A stretch of DNA of 17,017 nucleotides from positions 1 through 17,017 of the forward strand of contig DGHF01000084.1 of NCBI GenBank assembly GCA_002392545.1, in the 5' to 3' direction. Source of the stretch: Ruminococcus sp. UBA3855 (GTDB taxonomy: Bacteria > Bacillota > Clostridia > Oscillospirales > Ruminococcaceae). The notes under the pieces are model-generated. The model was not told the DNA's origin. It ran no database searches and saw only the letters and a program-made list of their open reading frames with translations. This document shows, piece by piece, positions 7,154-12,922 of this stretch. Numbering within the stretch: the stretch's first letter is position 1; each line of letters starts with the position of its first letter. A program made the position numbers and the translations under genes.

Positions 7154-8838
7154 CTCAATGCTCTTACGAATTCGCTCCTGTACCGCCGGAACATCTCATA
7201 CAGGATAATCAGAGTGACAGCCCCGTCAATGCGTTTTGACGGCTGTCCGGAAACTTTGACCGCCTGACAGTTGCCCATGCTGTCAACTTCCATGATGGCA
7301 TTACCCAGACACCAGATGTCCATTTCATTCTGATTGTAGTTGACAAGCCGTGCTTTCAGGTCTGCTTCACAGAGTTTCATTGCATTGGACAGCGTGATTT
7401 TGTTTTGAATCACTATTTCACATTCAAATCCGTATTCATCCATGCGTTTCAGAAATTCCTTTGAAAACTTCACATCATAGCCACATTTGTAAAGCCGGAT
7501 ATGATATTCTTTATACAGATGATAGAACCAGTCAGCAACCAGAGTCAGGTCAATGTCATTCCCCTCGCAGATAGTCAGCAGTCCGGCTTTTGCCCACTCC
7601 TGATACTTTGCCCCTGCCTGCTTGTCGTCAGCGTTCTCCAGCTTGCTTTCCGGAATCCAATAATGCTGATAAATATACTTTGTCTTGTCATTCTTCTTCA
7701 TCAGCAGAATCTTAGCCGAGGTCATATCCGTTGTTTCGGACAGGTCAACCGCACCCAGACAGACAGCTCCACGAAAATCCTCTACATCATAAACAGCTTC
7801 ATATCGGTAATCTTCTGTGTTAAGCCATGCCTGAACACCGTTCTGCTTGAAGTTGAAGTCTTTGGAGAGTACGAAAATCCGGTCAGCCTTACTTTTTCTT
7901 GCAAGGTCAATCTGTGTCCGGAGATAGCTGTACTTCTTGACAGTCCCAAGAGAGGGATTGGCTTTCTGCCAGCTTTTCTCATCTGTCCAGATTTCCTGCT
8001 CACAGTCCTGTGTATATAACCACGGAAGTGTCCGTTCTGCTGAAATACTGTCATCTTCGCCGTTTATGATTTCACGGCAGTTTTTCAGGATTTCATCCAA
8101 TGCACCGTCATTGACGAAACCCTCTGTTGTAATGATAATCAGCTTCGGATTATCTTTCAGGCTCTGAGACTGCTCAATAGATTTCAGAATCACGTTGGTT
8201 TTCATCTCGTGAACCTCATCAATGATAGCAAAATCAATGTTTCTGCCTTCTTTGTTTCTGGTTCGGTCTGAAATCTTGAAAATCTTTGAGTTTGTGCCGT
8301 AAATCTTGATACACTGCTGATTCTTGTGAGTGTCCTGCTCCTTCGGGTCAATCATCTTCCGCATGGTGTCAATCGCATCATACAGGATGTTCGCCTGTGT
8401 GTCGTCGTTGGAACTGCACACAATGTCCGCTCCCTCGTTGCCGATGATGCTTTCTGTCAGCCCTAATGCCGAACAAGTCTCCGATTTGGTATTCTTACGG
8501 GCAATCAGCAGGACGATTTTCTGAAACCTGTCAACATGTTTCTCCATGCCGAAACTGTCGGTATAGGTTTCATTCGCCATTTTAAAGCTGAAAACGACCT
8601 CAATAAATGCCTTCTGCCAGAGCATCAGCTTCATAGGCTTGCCGTAAAATGGCGATTTTGTCAGCCTGATGCAGTTTTCCATGAAATCCATCCGCATTTC
8701 TGCATCCGTGGTATCATAGATGTAGTGAGGGTCATTCATGTCAGCAATCAGATTGTCAAGCTCCGTTATCAGCTCATTTCCTGCAACAATTTCTCCCCGG
8801 CGGATAGCTTCACGATATTCCAGCAGATAGCAGCTCAA
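7150..8838 (-). CDS. Terminase large subunit (ATPase-nuclease)
   Basis: A 562-aa terminase: it packages DNA into the prohead, cuts concatemers, and docks on the portal. A degenerate Walker A, 'LIARKNTKSE' (residues 111-120; the family has R-K-x-G/T-K-S), is followed by adenine/sensor segments and Walker B 'FAIIDEVHEM' (203-212, Asp207/Glu208). The C-terminal RNase H-fold nuclease begins 'LGAVDLSETTDMTSA' (Asp365 as first metal ligand), with later acid residues near 'KCGYDVKFS'. The start is TTG at 8838, overlapping the stop of the preceding gene (TTGA), with GAGG about 10 nt upstream. The first ATG inside the gene comes at residue 34, which would remove N-terminal residues shared by relatives of this family. 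Confidence 0.96.
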   Translation of the reverse strand: MSCYLLEYREAIRRGEIVAGNELITELDNLIADMNDPHYIYDTTDAEMRMDFMENCIRLTKSPFYGKPMKLMLWQKAFIEVVFSFKMANETYTDSFGMEKHVDRFQKIVLLIARKNTKSETCSALGLTESIIGNEGADIVCSSNDDTQANILYDAIDTMRKMIDPKEQDTHKNQQCIKIYGTNSKIFKISDRTRNKEGRNIDFAIIDEVHEMKTNVILKSIEQSQSLKDNPKLIIITTEGFVNDGALDEILKNCREIINGEDDSISAERTLPWLYTQDCEQEIWTDEKSWQKANPSLGTVKKYSYLRTQIDLARKSKADRIFVLSKDFNFKQNGVQAWLNTEDYRYEAVYDVEDFRGAVCLGAVDLSETTDMTSAKILLMKKNDKTKYIYQHYWIPESKLENADDKQAGAKYQEWAKAGLLTICEGNDIDLTLVADWFYHLYKEYHIRLYKCGYDVKFSKEFLKRMDEYGFECEIVIQNKITLSNAMKLCEADLKARLVNYNQNEMDIWCLGNAIMEVDSMGNCQAVKVSGQPSKRIDGAVTLIILYEMFRRYRSEFVRALR

Positions 8839-9152
8839 TCTTTCCGCCTCATTTTTTCAAGATATTCACGGAGCGGAGAAGTTTCTGTGCCTTTGTTCCG
8901 CTCCAGAGTCCGAATCATGATTTTTATGCTGTTGTTGTACTGCTGGAGCATTTCCTTATACTGCTTCGCTGCCGGTGTCGGCTTCTGCTGTGCTGGATTC
9001 TTCGGATTCACAGAAATGAAGGGATACTTCTTCAATTCTGTAAGCTGCTGCTCCAGAAAGACGATTTCCTGCACCAGTTTCTGAAAAACTGTTACCATCG
9101 CATCAATTCCGGCATCAAAAAGCAGTTTCATCAGTTCTTGTTCCCTATCCAT
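8835..9152 (-). CDS. Probable terminase small subunit (P27-like)
   Basis: A 105-aa protein starting MDREQELMKLLFDAGIDAM at 9152, with AAGGGGA 6-7 nt upstream; the frame can be extended to 9224 but that start has no ribosome site. It is helical throughout and has the central motif '...KQYKEMLQQYNNSIKIMIRTL...SPLREYLEKMRR' found in small terminases of Firmicute HK97-type phages. The order HNH - small terminase - large terminase is the usual one for cos phages. It would bind near cos and recruit the large subunit. The stop overlaps the TTG of the large subunit (TTGA), so the two subunits are translationally coupled. The family assignment comes from memory of the motif and is not a search result. 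Confidence 0.72.
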   Translation of the reverse strand: MDREQELMKLLFDAGIDAMVTVFQKLVQEIVFLEQQLTELKKYPFISVNPKNPAQQKPTPAAKQYKEMLQQYNNSIKIMIRTLERNKGTETSPLREYLEKMRRKD

Positions 9153-9275
9153 GCAAATCCCCTTCCGGATTTTCGGAAATTTTTTCAAAAATCTCAAAAA
9201 ATCGCTTTCTGTGAGAATTACCACCCCTTATCCAATCCCCCGGAGGAAAAAATTTTAAGGCAGAGGGGGGGAGTA
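9153..9275 (-). other. Candidate cos/packaging-start region between HNH gene and small terminase
   Basis: The HNH-gene stop at 9255-9257 and the following 102 nt have an unusual composition. There is a 7-nt G/C homopolymer (9265-9271, read as C7 in the transcript direction, encoding the Ser-Pro-Pro end of the HNH protein), a run AAAATTTTTT, a CCGGGGG block (9236-9242) and several A/T tracts. No gene is found here. In HNH-type cos phages the cohesive-end site lies close to the HNH and small terminase genes, so this is the best place for it. It is a composition-based guess; no cut position can be named. Confidence 0.35.
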
Positions 9276-9956
9276 GCGGTCGAACCAATTCTCTACGAAA
9301 TCAGTCCAGTCAGAATTTTTCTGTTTCGCCCGTTCCAGACAGATTTCTTTCGGAGTATCAATGAAGACAAGTCTGGCATTCAAACTGTCAGCAAGACGTT
9401 CTCTTTCTCCCTGTAACGGATAACCGCCTATCACATAGGCATTATGCCACTTACCACGCCGTACCCGTATCATATCCAGCAGAGATTCACGCATCGCAAA
9501 CACATTGCTTTTCAACTCCGGAGGTTTCTCATATTGTCCACATGCTCCGGAGCGGACAGCACTCCATAGCCTGTCTATATCCATGATAATATCTTCCGGT
9601 TCTGCCACGCTGTCAACCCATGTAGTCTTTCCGGAACACGGAGAACCATAGACAAGATACACCTGCTGTATGATTCTTGCCTGATTTCCATAGCCGAACC
9701 GCTTGTGTATCTCATTATGACAGCGGAAATGTACCAGTCTGATGTTATCCGGATTCAGAGCAACAGTAGCATCGTCAACATTTTCCTCTGTCAGCTCCAC
9801 GATATGATGTGCAATGCAGTCATATGCTTTCAGAATCGGCTTGCCGCAATGCTCGCAGATAACAAAGCCGTCCTCTGAGGCACGCTCTATCCGCAGGAGC
9901 TTAATCAGGTTTACCCATTGCCTTGATTTGTAGAAGGCTTGCTGTTTCTCATTCAT
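9255..9956 (-). CDS. HNH endonuclease fused to a P-loop polynucleotide-kinase-like domain
   Basis: 233 residues with two domains. Residues 1-90 are an HNH nuclease: 'CEHCGKP' (Cys34, Cys37), 'AHHIVELTEEN' (His50/His51), 'NPDNIRLVHFRCHNEIH' (Asn71, Cys79, His84) - the ßßα-metal fold of phage HNH proteins that work with terminase at cos. Residues ~98-233 form a P-loop kinase-like domain: Walker A 'GSPCSGKTT' (104-112), 'IIMDIDRLW' (123-131; Asp126/Asp128 candidate general base/Mg2+), 'NAYVIGGYPLQGERERLAD', then 'RLVFIDTPKEICLERAKQKN', a lid-like Arg-containing helix. The second domain resembles T4 polynucleotide kinase/zeta-toxin type folds, so the protein could both cut DNA and phosphorylate an end. 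The stop overlaps nothing downstream; ATG overlaps the preceding stop (ATGA). Confidence 0.85.
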   Translation of the reverse strand: MNEKQQAFYKSRQWVNLIKLLRIERASEDGFVICEHCGKPILKAYDCIAHHIVELTEENVDDATVALNPDNIRLVHFRCHNEIHKRFGYGNQARIIQQVYLVYGSPCSGKTTWVDSVAEPEDIIMDIDRLWSAVRSGACGQYEKPPELKSNVFAMRESLLDMIRVRRGKWHNAYVIGGYPLQGERERLADSLNARLVFIDTPKEICLERAKQKNSDWTDFVENWFDRYSPPLP

Positions 9957-10222
9957 ATCACAGTCACATTATAGGTTATCGGAAAAGAATCCTCTCCCTC
10001 ATAAACAACTGTAACCAGTGCCGCGCCATTTCCGACAGTTGCCTCAAATGTAACACCGGAATAATACGTACCAGAAAAGCTCACAATCACGGCACTTTCC
10101 GCAGTAATCTTGTCGTTATGATAGATTTTGGTTTCTCTTGTGCTGCCTTCAATGTCCATTGTATCCTGAAATCTGCATGTTGCTATTTCTTCCAGGCATT
10201 TATTTTCTTTTACGCCGTACAT
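9953..10222 (-). CDS. Small beta-rich protein of unknown function
   Basis: An 89-aa protein. The first 30 residues are polar and contain two Cys; the rest (AVIVSFSGTYYSGVTFEATVGNGAALVTVVYEGEDSFPITYNVTVI) is a run of alternating hydrophobic/polar strands with Gly turns, typical of a small beta-sandwich or OB-like fold. I do not recognise a family. Its ATG shares one base with the previous stop (TAATG) and its stop overlaps the HNH-kinase start (ATGA), so it is expressed with the packaging block. A role as a virion or packaging accessory is possible but is inference only. Confidence 0.75.
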   Translation of the reverse strand: MYGVKENKCLEEIATCRFQDTMDIEGSTRETKIYHNDKITAESAVIVSFSGTYYSGVTFEATVGNGAALVTVVYEGEDSFPITYNVTVI

Positions 10223-10596
10223 TACCAGTCATCCTCTGCTTTCTGCTGTTTGAGCTTGAGTTCTGCTTTCCGAAGTTTCAGGTATTCATTCTTGTAGTAG
10301 TCTGTTCCGGTAATGTCCATCAGCACTCTTGTTGCCTTTACATCTCCGGATTTTGCCGCTTTGATGATAGCTGCCACAACAATCAGCATGTTGGTAGCTT
10401 CTTCATCAGCATCCAGACCAACATCAGAAAGCATCTGAGAATCATCTTCCTGATTGGAAGGAAGATGCAGGAGCAGTTCAGCCGCCTGTTTCATACTCTT
10501 TTTCTTTCGTCTGGCTTTGCCGGATGCTTTGCCACCTCTCGACTGTTCCTCGACAGTTAACTTGTGTGCAGCCGGAATCAGGTTTTCATCATTCAC
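10222..10596 (-). CDS. Small basic KGG-type DNA-binding protein (packaging or terminase-associated)
   Basis: About 124 residues from GTG 10596 (AGGGTG 5 nt upstream); GTG at 10632 would extend it by 12 residues and overlap the previous gene by 32 bp. The start region reads VNDENLIPAAHKLTVEEQSRGGKASGKARRKKKSMKQAAELLLHL: an N-terminal motif with GGKASGKARRKKK, the 'KGG/stress-induced' type basic patch seen in many Firmicute phage proteins encoded just upstream of the HNH and terminase genes. The C-terminal part (VAAIIKAAKSGDVKATRVLMDITG) is a helical repeat commonly following it. It is probably a DNA-binding packaging accessory; I cannot exclude that it is the true small terminase and that 8835-9152 is something else. 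Confidence 0.7.
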   Translation of the reverse strand: MNDENLIPAAHKLTVEEQSRGGKASGKARRKKKSMKQAAELLLHLPSNQEDDSQMLSDVGLDADEEATNMLIVVAAIIKAAKSGDVKATRVLMDITGTDYYKNEYLKLRKAELKLKQQKAEDDW

Positions 10597-10600
10597 ATAA

Positions 10601-10804
10601 TCACCCTGAAGTGTTGATTTGTTCCGATTCACTCAGCAAGGACAATACCAATGCTGCCAGGTTTTCTTTGATTGGATTACCTTCACTCATTTCCATAGCT
10701 TTCAGCATCCTGATAGTAGCAATAGAAAGTTCTTCCAGAATCAGCTCATCACAGCCACGCAGTTCAAGTTCTATTTTTTCGCCTTCAATCTGCATCCGAA
10801 TCAT
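10601..10804 (-). CDS. Small protein of unknown function, first gene of the late operon
   Basis: 67 residues from ATG 10804, which has GGAGG 8 nt upstream; the longer TTG start at 10819 overlaps that ribosome site and is rejected. The product begins MIRMQIEGEKIELELRGCDELIL and ends LLSESEQINTSG: an amphipathic, acidic helical protein. I do not recognise a family. It ends 4 nt before the GTG of the next gene. The start codon region (GATATGATTC) is the exact complement of the loop of the upstream terminator-like hairpin, described as a finding. Confidence 0.72.
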   Translation of the reverse strand: MIRMQIEGEKIELELRGCDELILEELSIATIRMLKAMEMSEGNPIKENLAALVLSLLSESEQINTSG

Positions 10805-10830
10805 ATCAAAAGCCTCCAAATAAACAAAAC

Positions 10831-10866
10831 AGCATCCTTTTTAGATATGATTCAAAAAAAGATGCT
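10831..10866 (-). terminator. Terminator-like hairpin in the late-operon leader, after the tRNA
   Basis: On the minus strand AGCATC TTTTTT pairs with AAAAAG GATGCT (12 bp including one T·G pair; about 12-nt loop) and is followed by GTTTTGTTTATTT. It lies between the tRNA and the first late gene, so it could end the tRNA transcript or act as an attenuator read through in the late phase. Its loop carries GAATCATATC, complementary to the start region at 10807-10798. Confidence 0.6.
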
Positions 10867-10879
10867 CTGAAATTACATA

Positions 10880-10954
10880 TGGTTGCAGAGGACGGAATCG
10901 AACCGCCTACCTCAAGGTTATGAGCCTTGCAAGCTGCCAATGCTCTACTCTGCC
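10880..10954 (-). tRNA. tRNA with anticodon CAT (Met, or Ile2 if lysidinylated)
   Basis: A 75-nt cloverleaf folds well on the minus strand: acceptor GGCAGAG / CTCTGCA, D-arm GAGC-ATTGGCA-GCTT, anticodon stem CAAGG with loop CTCATAA and CCTTG, variable AGGTA, T-arm GGCGG-TTCGATT-CCGTC (with one G·T pair), then A73 and encoded CCA. Positions 1 and 72 are G and A, a mismatch. The stem lacks the three G-C pairs of bacterial initiators, so it is an elongator-type Met or an Ile2 (CAU) tRNA; the sequence alone does not settle which. It lies inside the phage between the control region and the late operon, with its own promoter upstream. Confidence 0.88.
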
Positions 10955-10958
10955 AAAA

Positions 10959-10976
10959 TACCGCCGGAAGGCGGTA
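10959..10976 (-). terminator. Hairpin directly upstream of the tRNA
   Basis: TACCGCC / GGCGGTA (7 bp, 4-nt loop) is followed on the minus strand by TATTTTGG and then the tRNA 5' end. It could be a weak terminator, or a structure that helps RNase processing of the tRNA precursor. The U-run is short (TTTT), so termination would be partial. Confidence 0.45.
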
Positions 10977-11028
10977 AATGAAGGAATGTCAAAAGCAATG
11001 GAAAATAATTGTCTGCTATATTGTTACT

Positions 11029-11057
11029 ATTATATAGTATATTGCTTGAAATGTCAA
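11029..11057 (-). promoter_or_regulatory. Perfect consensus promoter for the tRNA and late operon
   Basis: On the minus strand TTGACA (11057-11052) and TATAAT (11034-11029) are separated by exactly 17 nt, a perfect sigma-A/sigma-70 promoter. It faces the tRNA and the whole late operon, 75 nt upstream of the tRNA 5' end. It is unrelated in sequence to the paired promoters at 11383-11411 and 11707-11735. Confidence 0.85.
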
Positions 11058-11086
11058 TGAAATTCTACAAAACATAGAGAAATAAA

Positions 11087-11120
11087 ATTACACTCCCTGA
11101 CCGTAATCAAGGAGTGTAAT
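11087..11120 (-). terminator. Rho-independent terminator at the end of the XRE repressor gene
   Basis: On the minus strand ATTACACTCC pairs with GGAGTGTAAT (10 bp, 14-nt loop) and is followed by TTTATTTCTCT. The 5' half of the stem contains the last sense codons (Tyr-Thr-Pro), and the stop TGA (11109-11107) lies in the loop. It separates the repressor transcript from the tRNA/late promoter. Confidence 0.75.
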
Positions 11121-11325
11121 CTTTTCCCATGAGCAAATAATTTAAGGAAACGTGGAATAATGCTGATAATTCTATAATGAAGATGATTTTTGGTTCTGTG
11201 CGGTCGGCTTCCCAACTCGCTACTGTTTTGTCTGACACATAGAGCCGTCTTGCAAGTGCTTTCTGTGTCATGTGGTTCTGGTCTCTCAGGTATTTGATTC
11301 GTCCGCCTACAGTTTTTGCTTGCAT
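11107..11325 (-). CDS. XRE-family helix-turn-helix repressor (Cro/CI type)
   Basis: 72 aa from ATG 11325, with GGAGGG 6 nt before it. The longer frame to 11376 would start at the transcription start of its own promoter and is rejected. 'GGRIKYLRDQNHMTQKALARRLYVSDKTVASWEADRTEPKIIFIIELSALFHVSLNYLLMGKDYTP' shows a typical HTH_3 domain (helices 2-3 about residues 20-40: MTQKALARRLYVSDKTVASWE; the family E-x-x-R-x-x-P region is at 45-50). There is no peptidase domain, so it is a Cro-like or small repressor type. It has a perfect promoter with an internal palindrome, suggesting autorepression, and a strong terminator at its end. Confidence 0.9.
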   Translation of the reverse strand: MQAKTVGGRIKYLRDQNHMTQKALARRLYVSDKTVASWEADRTEPKIIFIIELSALFHVSLNYLLMGKDYTP

Positions 11326-11382
11326 TGCAGTCCCTCCAGTATCATTTACAGCAGACTGCATTATTTTCCTTTGCATGTCTTA

Positions 11383-11411
11383 ATTATAGCAGAATTTCGG
11401 CATTCTGTCAA
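11383..11411 (-). promoter_or_regulatory. Perfect consensus promoter of the XRE repressor, with internal operator
   Basis: TTGACA (11411-11406) and TATAAT (11388-11383) with a 17-nt spacer. The spacer holds an inverted repeat: CAGAAT-6-ATTCTG (11390-11407). A repressor bound there would cover both boxes. The start point should be near 11376, consistent with an ATG at 11325. Confidence 0.85.
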
Positions 11412-11413
11412 GA

Positions 11414-11668
11414 TTAGCAAAGCTGCTTTTCTAATTTGCTGAACAGCGTATCTCTCTGCCTATCAGAATGGAAAATCTGCCGCCATTCCATCAGAATACC
11501 GCTGACAGGATTACGCCACACATATGCAAGCATCGGCTTTCCACCCTTATACTTGTAAATCTTAATCAAATTCTTGACCGGAATCAGTTCTTCCTGCACG
11601 CAGAAACTATCATCAAAGTCATTTGTTTCTTCACAGTAGTTACTGACCACTTTCACGAATTTTTTCAC
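11414..11668 (-). CDS. Small protein of unknown function in the control region
   Basis: 84 aa starting with GTG at 11668 (AGAGGTG 5 nt upstream). The product is MKKFVKVVSNYCEETNDFDDSFCVQEELIPVKNLIKIYKYKGGKPMLAYVW...FHSDRQRDTLFSKLEKQLC: mixed, with Tyr/Trp-rich strands and three Cys, no recognisable family. It has its own promoter (11707-11735), a diverged copy of the repressor promoter, and ends just before the repressor's -35 box. A partner or antagonist role to the repressor is suggested by shared promoters, but not shown. Confidence 0.75.
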   Translation of the reverse strand: MKKFVKVVSNYCEETNDFDDSFCVQEELIPVKNLIKIYKYKGGKPMLAYVWRNPVSGILMEWRQIFHSDRQRDTLFSKLEKQLC

Positions 11669-11706
11669 AAAATCACCTCTAACACGAACATATTTTCTTC
11701 ATCTTA

Positions 11707-11735
11707 ATTCTAACAGAAAATAGCCATTTTGTCAA
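11707..11735 (-). promoter_or_regulatory. Promoter of the 84-aa gene, diverged copy of the repressor promoter
   Basis: TTGACA (11735-11730) and TAGAAT (11712-11707) with a 17-nt spacer. From the -35 box to five bases past the -10 box, 27 of 34 positions match the repressor promoter at 11411. The spacer also carries a related inverted repeat (CAAAAT-6-TTTCTG, imperfect). Confidence 0.8.
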
Positions 11736-11761
11736 GGATTTTCGGGGCTTTCACTTTGATT

Positions 11762-11820
11762 TCTTTGATGACTGGGCGAAACGCCCACCCATCAAAGATG
11801 CCGCCCTGATTTGGGATGGC
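11762..11820 (-). other. Structured non-coding element: compound hairpin plus second hairpin
   Basis: TCTTTGATG (11762-11770) pairs with CATCAAAGA (11790-11798); inside is TGGGCG-AAA-CGCCCA (11773-11787), separated by a symmetric 2x2 internal loop. Next to it, GCC-g-CCC (11800-11806) pairs with GGG-at-GGC (11813-11820). There is no U-run on either strand, so it does not look like a usual terminator. It lies between the stop at 11849 and the promoter at 11735; it may end or process the upstream mRNA, or be a regulatory RNA. Confidence 0.55.
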
Positions 11821-11827
11821 ATAGAAC

Positions 11828-11843
11828 TTAACCATTTGGTTAA
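11828..11843. promoter_or_regulatory. Palindromic operator-like site
   Basis: TTAACCA-tt-TGGTTAA: two 7-bp arms with a 2-bp centre, 16 bp in all, just after the stop of the gene at 11849. The shape suits a dimeric DNA-binding protein; no other copy was seen in the window. Confidence 0.4.
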
Positions 11844-11848
11844 TTTAA

Positions 11849-12172
11849 TTATAATAGCTGCTTTCTTTTTCTGTAATCATTATTCCAAACTTTGAATATT
11901 TCGTAAGCTGACAGATAGCCAATGACTTCATCTTTGTCTTTCTGCTGTCCTGTCAGAAAGCTGAAATCCATCAGCTCAATCAAATCTCTCTCATGTCCAT
12001 AACTGCCCATATGTTCAACTACATCAGAAATCACTTTTCCATCAGCAATATAGGCTATCTTCCAGCCATCAAACATTCTGTGCCTGATATGCGGAATTTT
12101 TGCTATGTTCAGCATACTATCCAATTTCAGAATTTCCTGATAATCCGGATTCAGCTTGAATATGCCCTTCAT
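11849..12172 (-). CDS. Unknown protein, last gene of the Lar operon
   Basis: 107 aa beginning MKGIFKLNPDYQEILKLDSMLNIAKIPHIRHRMFDGWKIAYI... and ending ...IFKVWNNDYRKRKQLL. ATG overlaps the upstream stop (ATGA, 12169-12172); the longer frame lies inside the neighbour. It looks like a small globular alpha-beta protein with 'DGWKIAYIADGKVISDVVEHMGSYG' and an acidic mid-section. I do not recognise the family. Coupling with its two upstream neighbours suggests one functional set, expressed early. Confidence 0.75.
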   Translation of the reverse strand: MKGIFKLNPDYQEILKLDSMLNIAKIPHIRHRMFDGWKIAYIADGKVISDVVEHMGSYGHERDLIELMDFSFLTGQQKDKDEVIGYLSAYEIFKVWNNDYRKRKQLL

Positions 12173-12480
12173 CGTGTAATGCCTCGCTTTCTGACCTCGG
12201 CTCTGACATCTGCCAAAAACGCTGTCCATGTCTGAACATCACAATCATCACCGTAGTCTCTGAATTCTGAAATATCTTTCTGTAAATTCCAAATTGTGTT
12301 ATCATTCAGATACGGCAAAAAAGGTCTGATGAAACTTGTCACAAGGCTGGGCATATATGTTTTTCTGCCTAAGCTGTACCGGACAGATGCACACAGGATA
12401 CAGCCGAAATCATTATCTTTCAGGTCAATGACAGGCGTTTCATCAGTGGCCAGTGCAATTGCTTTTTCTCGGTCAGTCAT
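12169..12480 (-). CDS. Unknown phage protein (LCASVRYSLGR-type)
   Basis: 103 aa: MTDREKAIALATDETPVIDLKDNDFGCILCASVRYSLGRKTYMPSLVTSFIRPFLPYLNDNTIWNLQKDISEF...VRKRGITR. The segment 'CILCASVRYSLGRKTYMPSLV' is the kind found in small proteins of Clostridia prophages and integrative elements, all of unknown function as far as I know. It couples with both neighbours by ATGA overlaps. No active-site motif is seen. Confidence 0.75.
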   Translation of the reverse strand: MTDREKAIALATDETPVIDLKDNDFGCILCASVRYSLGRKTYMPSLVTSFIRPFLPYLNDNTIWNLQKDISEFRDYGDDCDVQTWTAFLADVRAEVRKRGITR

Positions 12481-12881
12481 GTAATTTCTCCTTTCTTTTC
12501 AGGCATTTCCGGCATGGGCATCCAATGCGTGACATCTGTCATGCCGCTGATGTTCCATCTATGTTCTTTCGGCAGATACCGCAGAATCATCAATTTTCCT
12601 TCTTTCCATGCATTTTCAGCCATACTCCATGTCCGACAGATTACAAGACACGGATTTTCGTTCTCTGGAAGATGTTCTTCACAGGGAATCCACTTTGCCA
12701 GATAACTGTCTGCTCTTTGATTCCATCGCCGAGCAACAGCAATCTGAGTAGTATAAGATGCTGTTCCACAGGTACAGCATTTGCATTCTGCCTTGTACAG
12801 TCCGTCCCATGTGGACAAAATTCTTGCCTGACCGCCACAAAATGGACAGCGTTTCAGTCGATATTCAGAATTTTTCTGCAT
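12477..12881 (-). CDS. Lar-like zinc ribbon fused to a DUF551 domain
   Basis: 134 aa from ATG 12881 (AAGGAG about 9 nt upstream; the longer frame to 12944 has no ribosome site). Residues 1-55 form a Lar-type restriction-alleviation domain: 'KRCPFCGGQARIL' (Cys12, Cys15) and 'CKCCTCGTA' (Cys33, Cys35, Cys36, Cys38), a zinc-ribbon pattern. Residues 63-134 match DUF551: 'WIPCEEHLPEN', then 'GKLMILRYLPKEHRWNISGMTDVTHWMPMPEMPEKK'. Lar in Rac prophage moderates host restriction; DUF551 has no known function. The fusion is common in gut Clostridia phages. ATGA overlap with the next gene. Confidence 0.85.
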   Translation of the reverse strand: MQKNSEYRLKRCPFCGGQARILSTWDGLYKAECKCCTCGTASYTTQIAVARRWNQRADSYLAKWIPCEEHLPENENPCLVICRTWSMAENAWKEGKLMILRYLPKEHRWNISGMTDVTHWMPMPEMPEKKGEIT

Positions 12882-12922
12882 TATTTCATTCTCCTTTTGA
12901 TTTCTGTTAGCGGTTTTGATGT

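Noticed and set aside
10880..10954. Initiator tRNA-fMet
   Set aside because: A mismatch at 1-72 is present, but it is G·A and not C·A, and the anticodon stem does not have the three G-C pairs of initiators.
10880..10954. The tRNA as the phage attachment site (attB tRNA)
   Set aside because: It lies in the middle of the phage genome, about 4 kb from the nearest complete integrase with phage genes on both sides, so it is an internal tRNA and not an attachment boundary.
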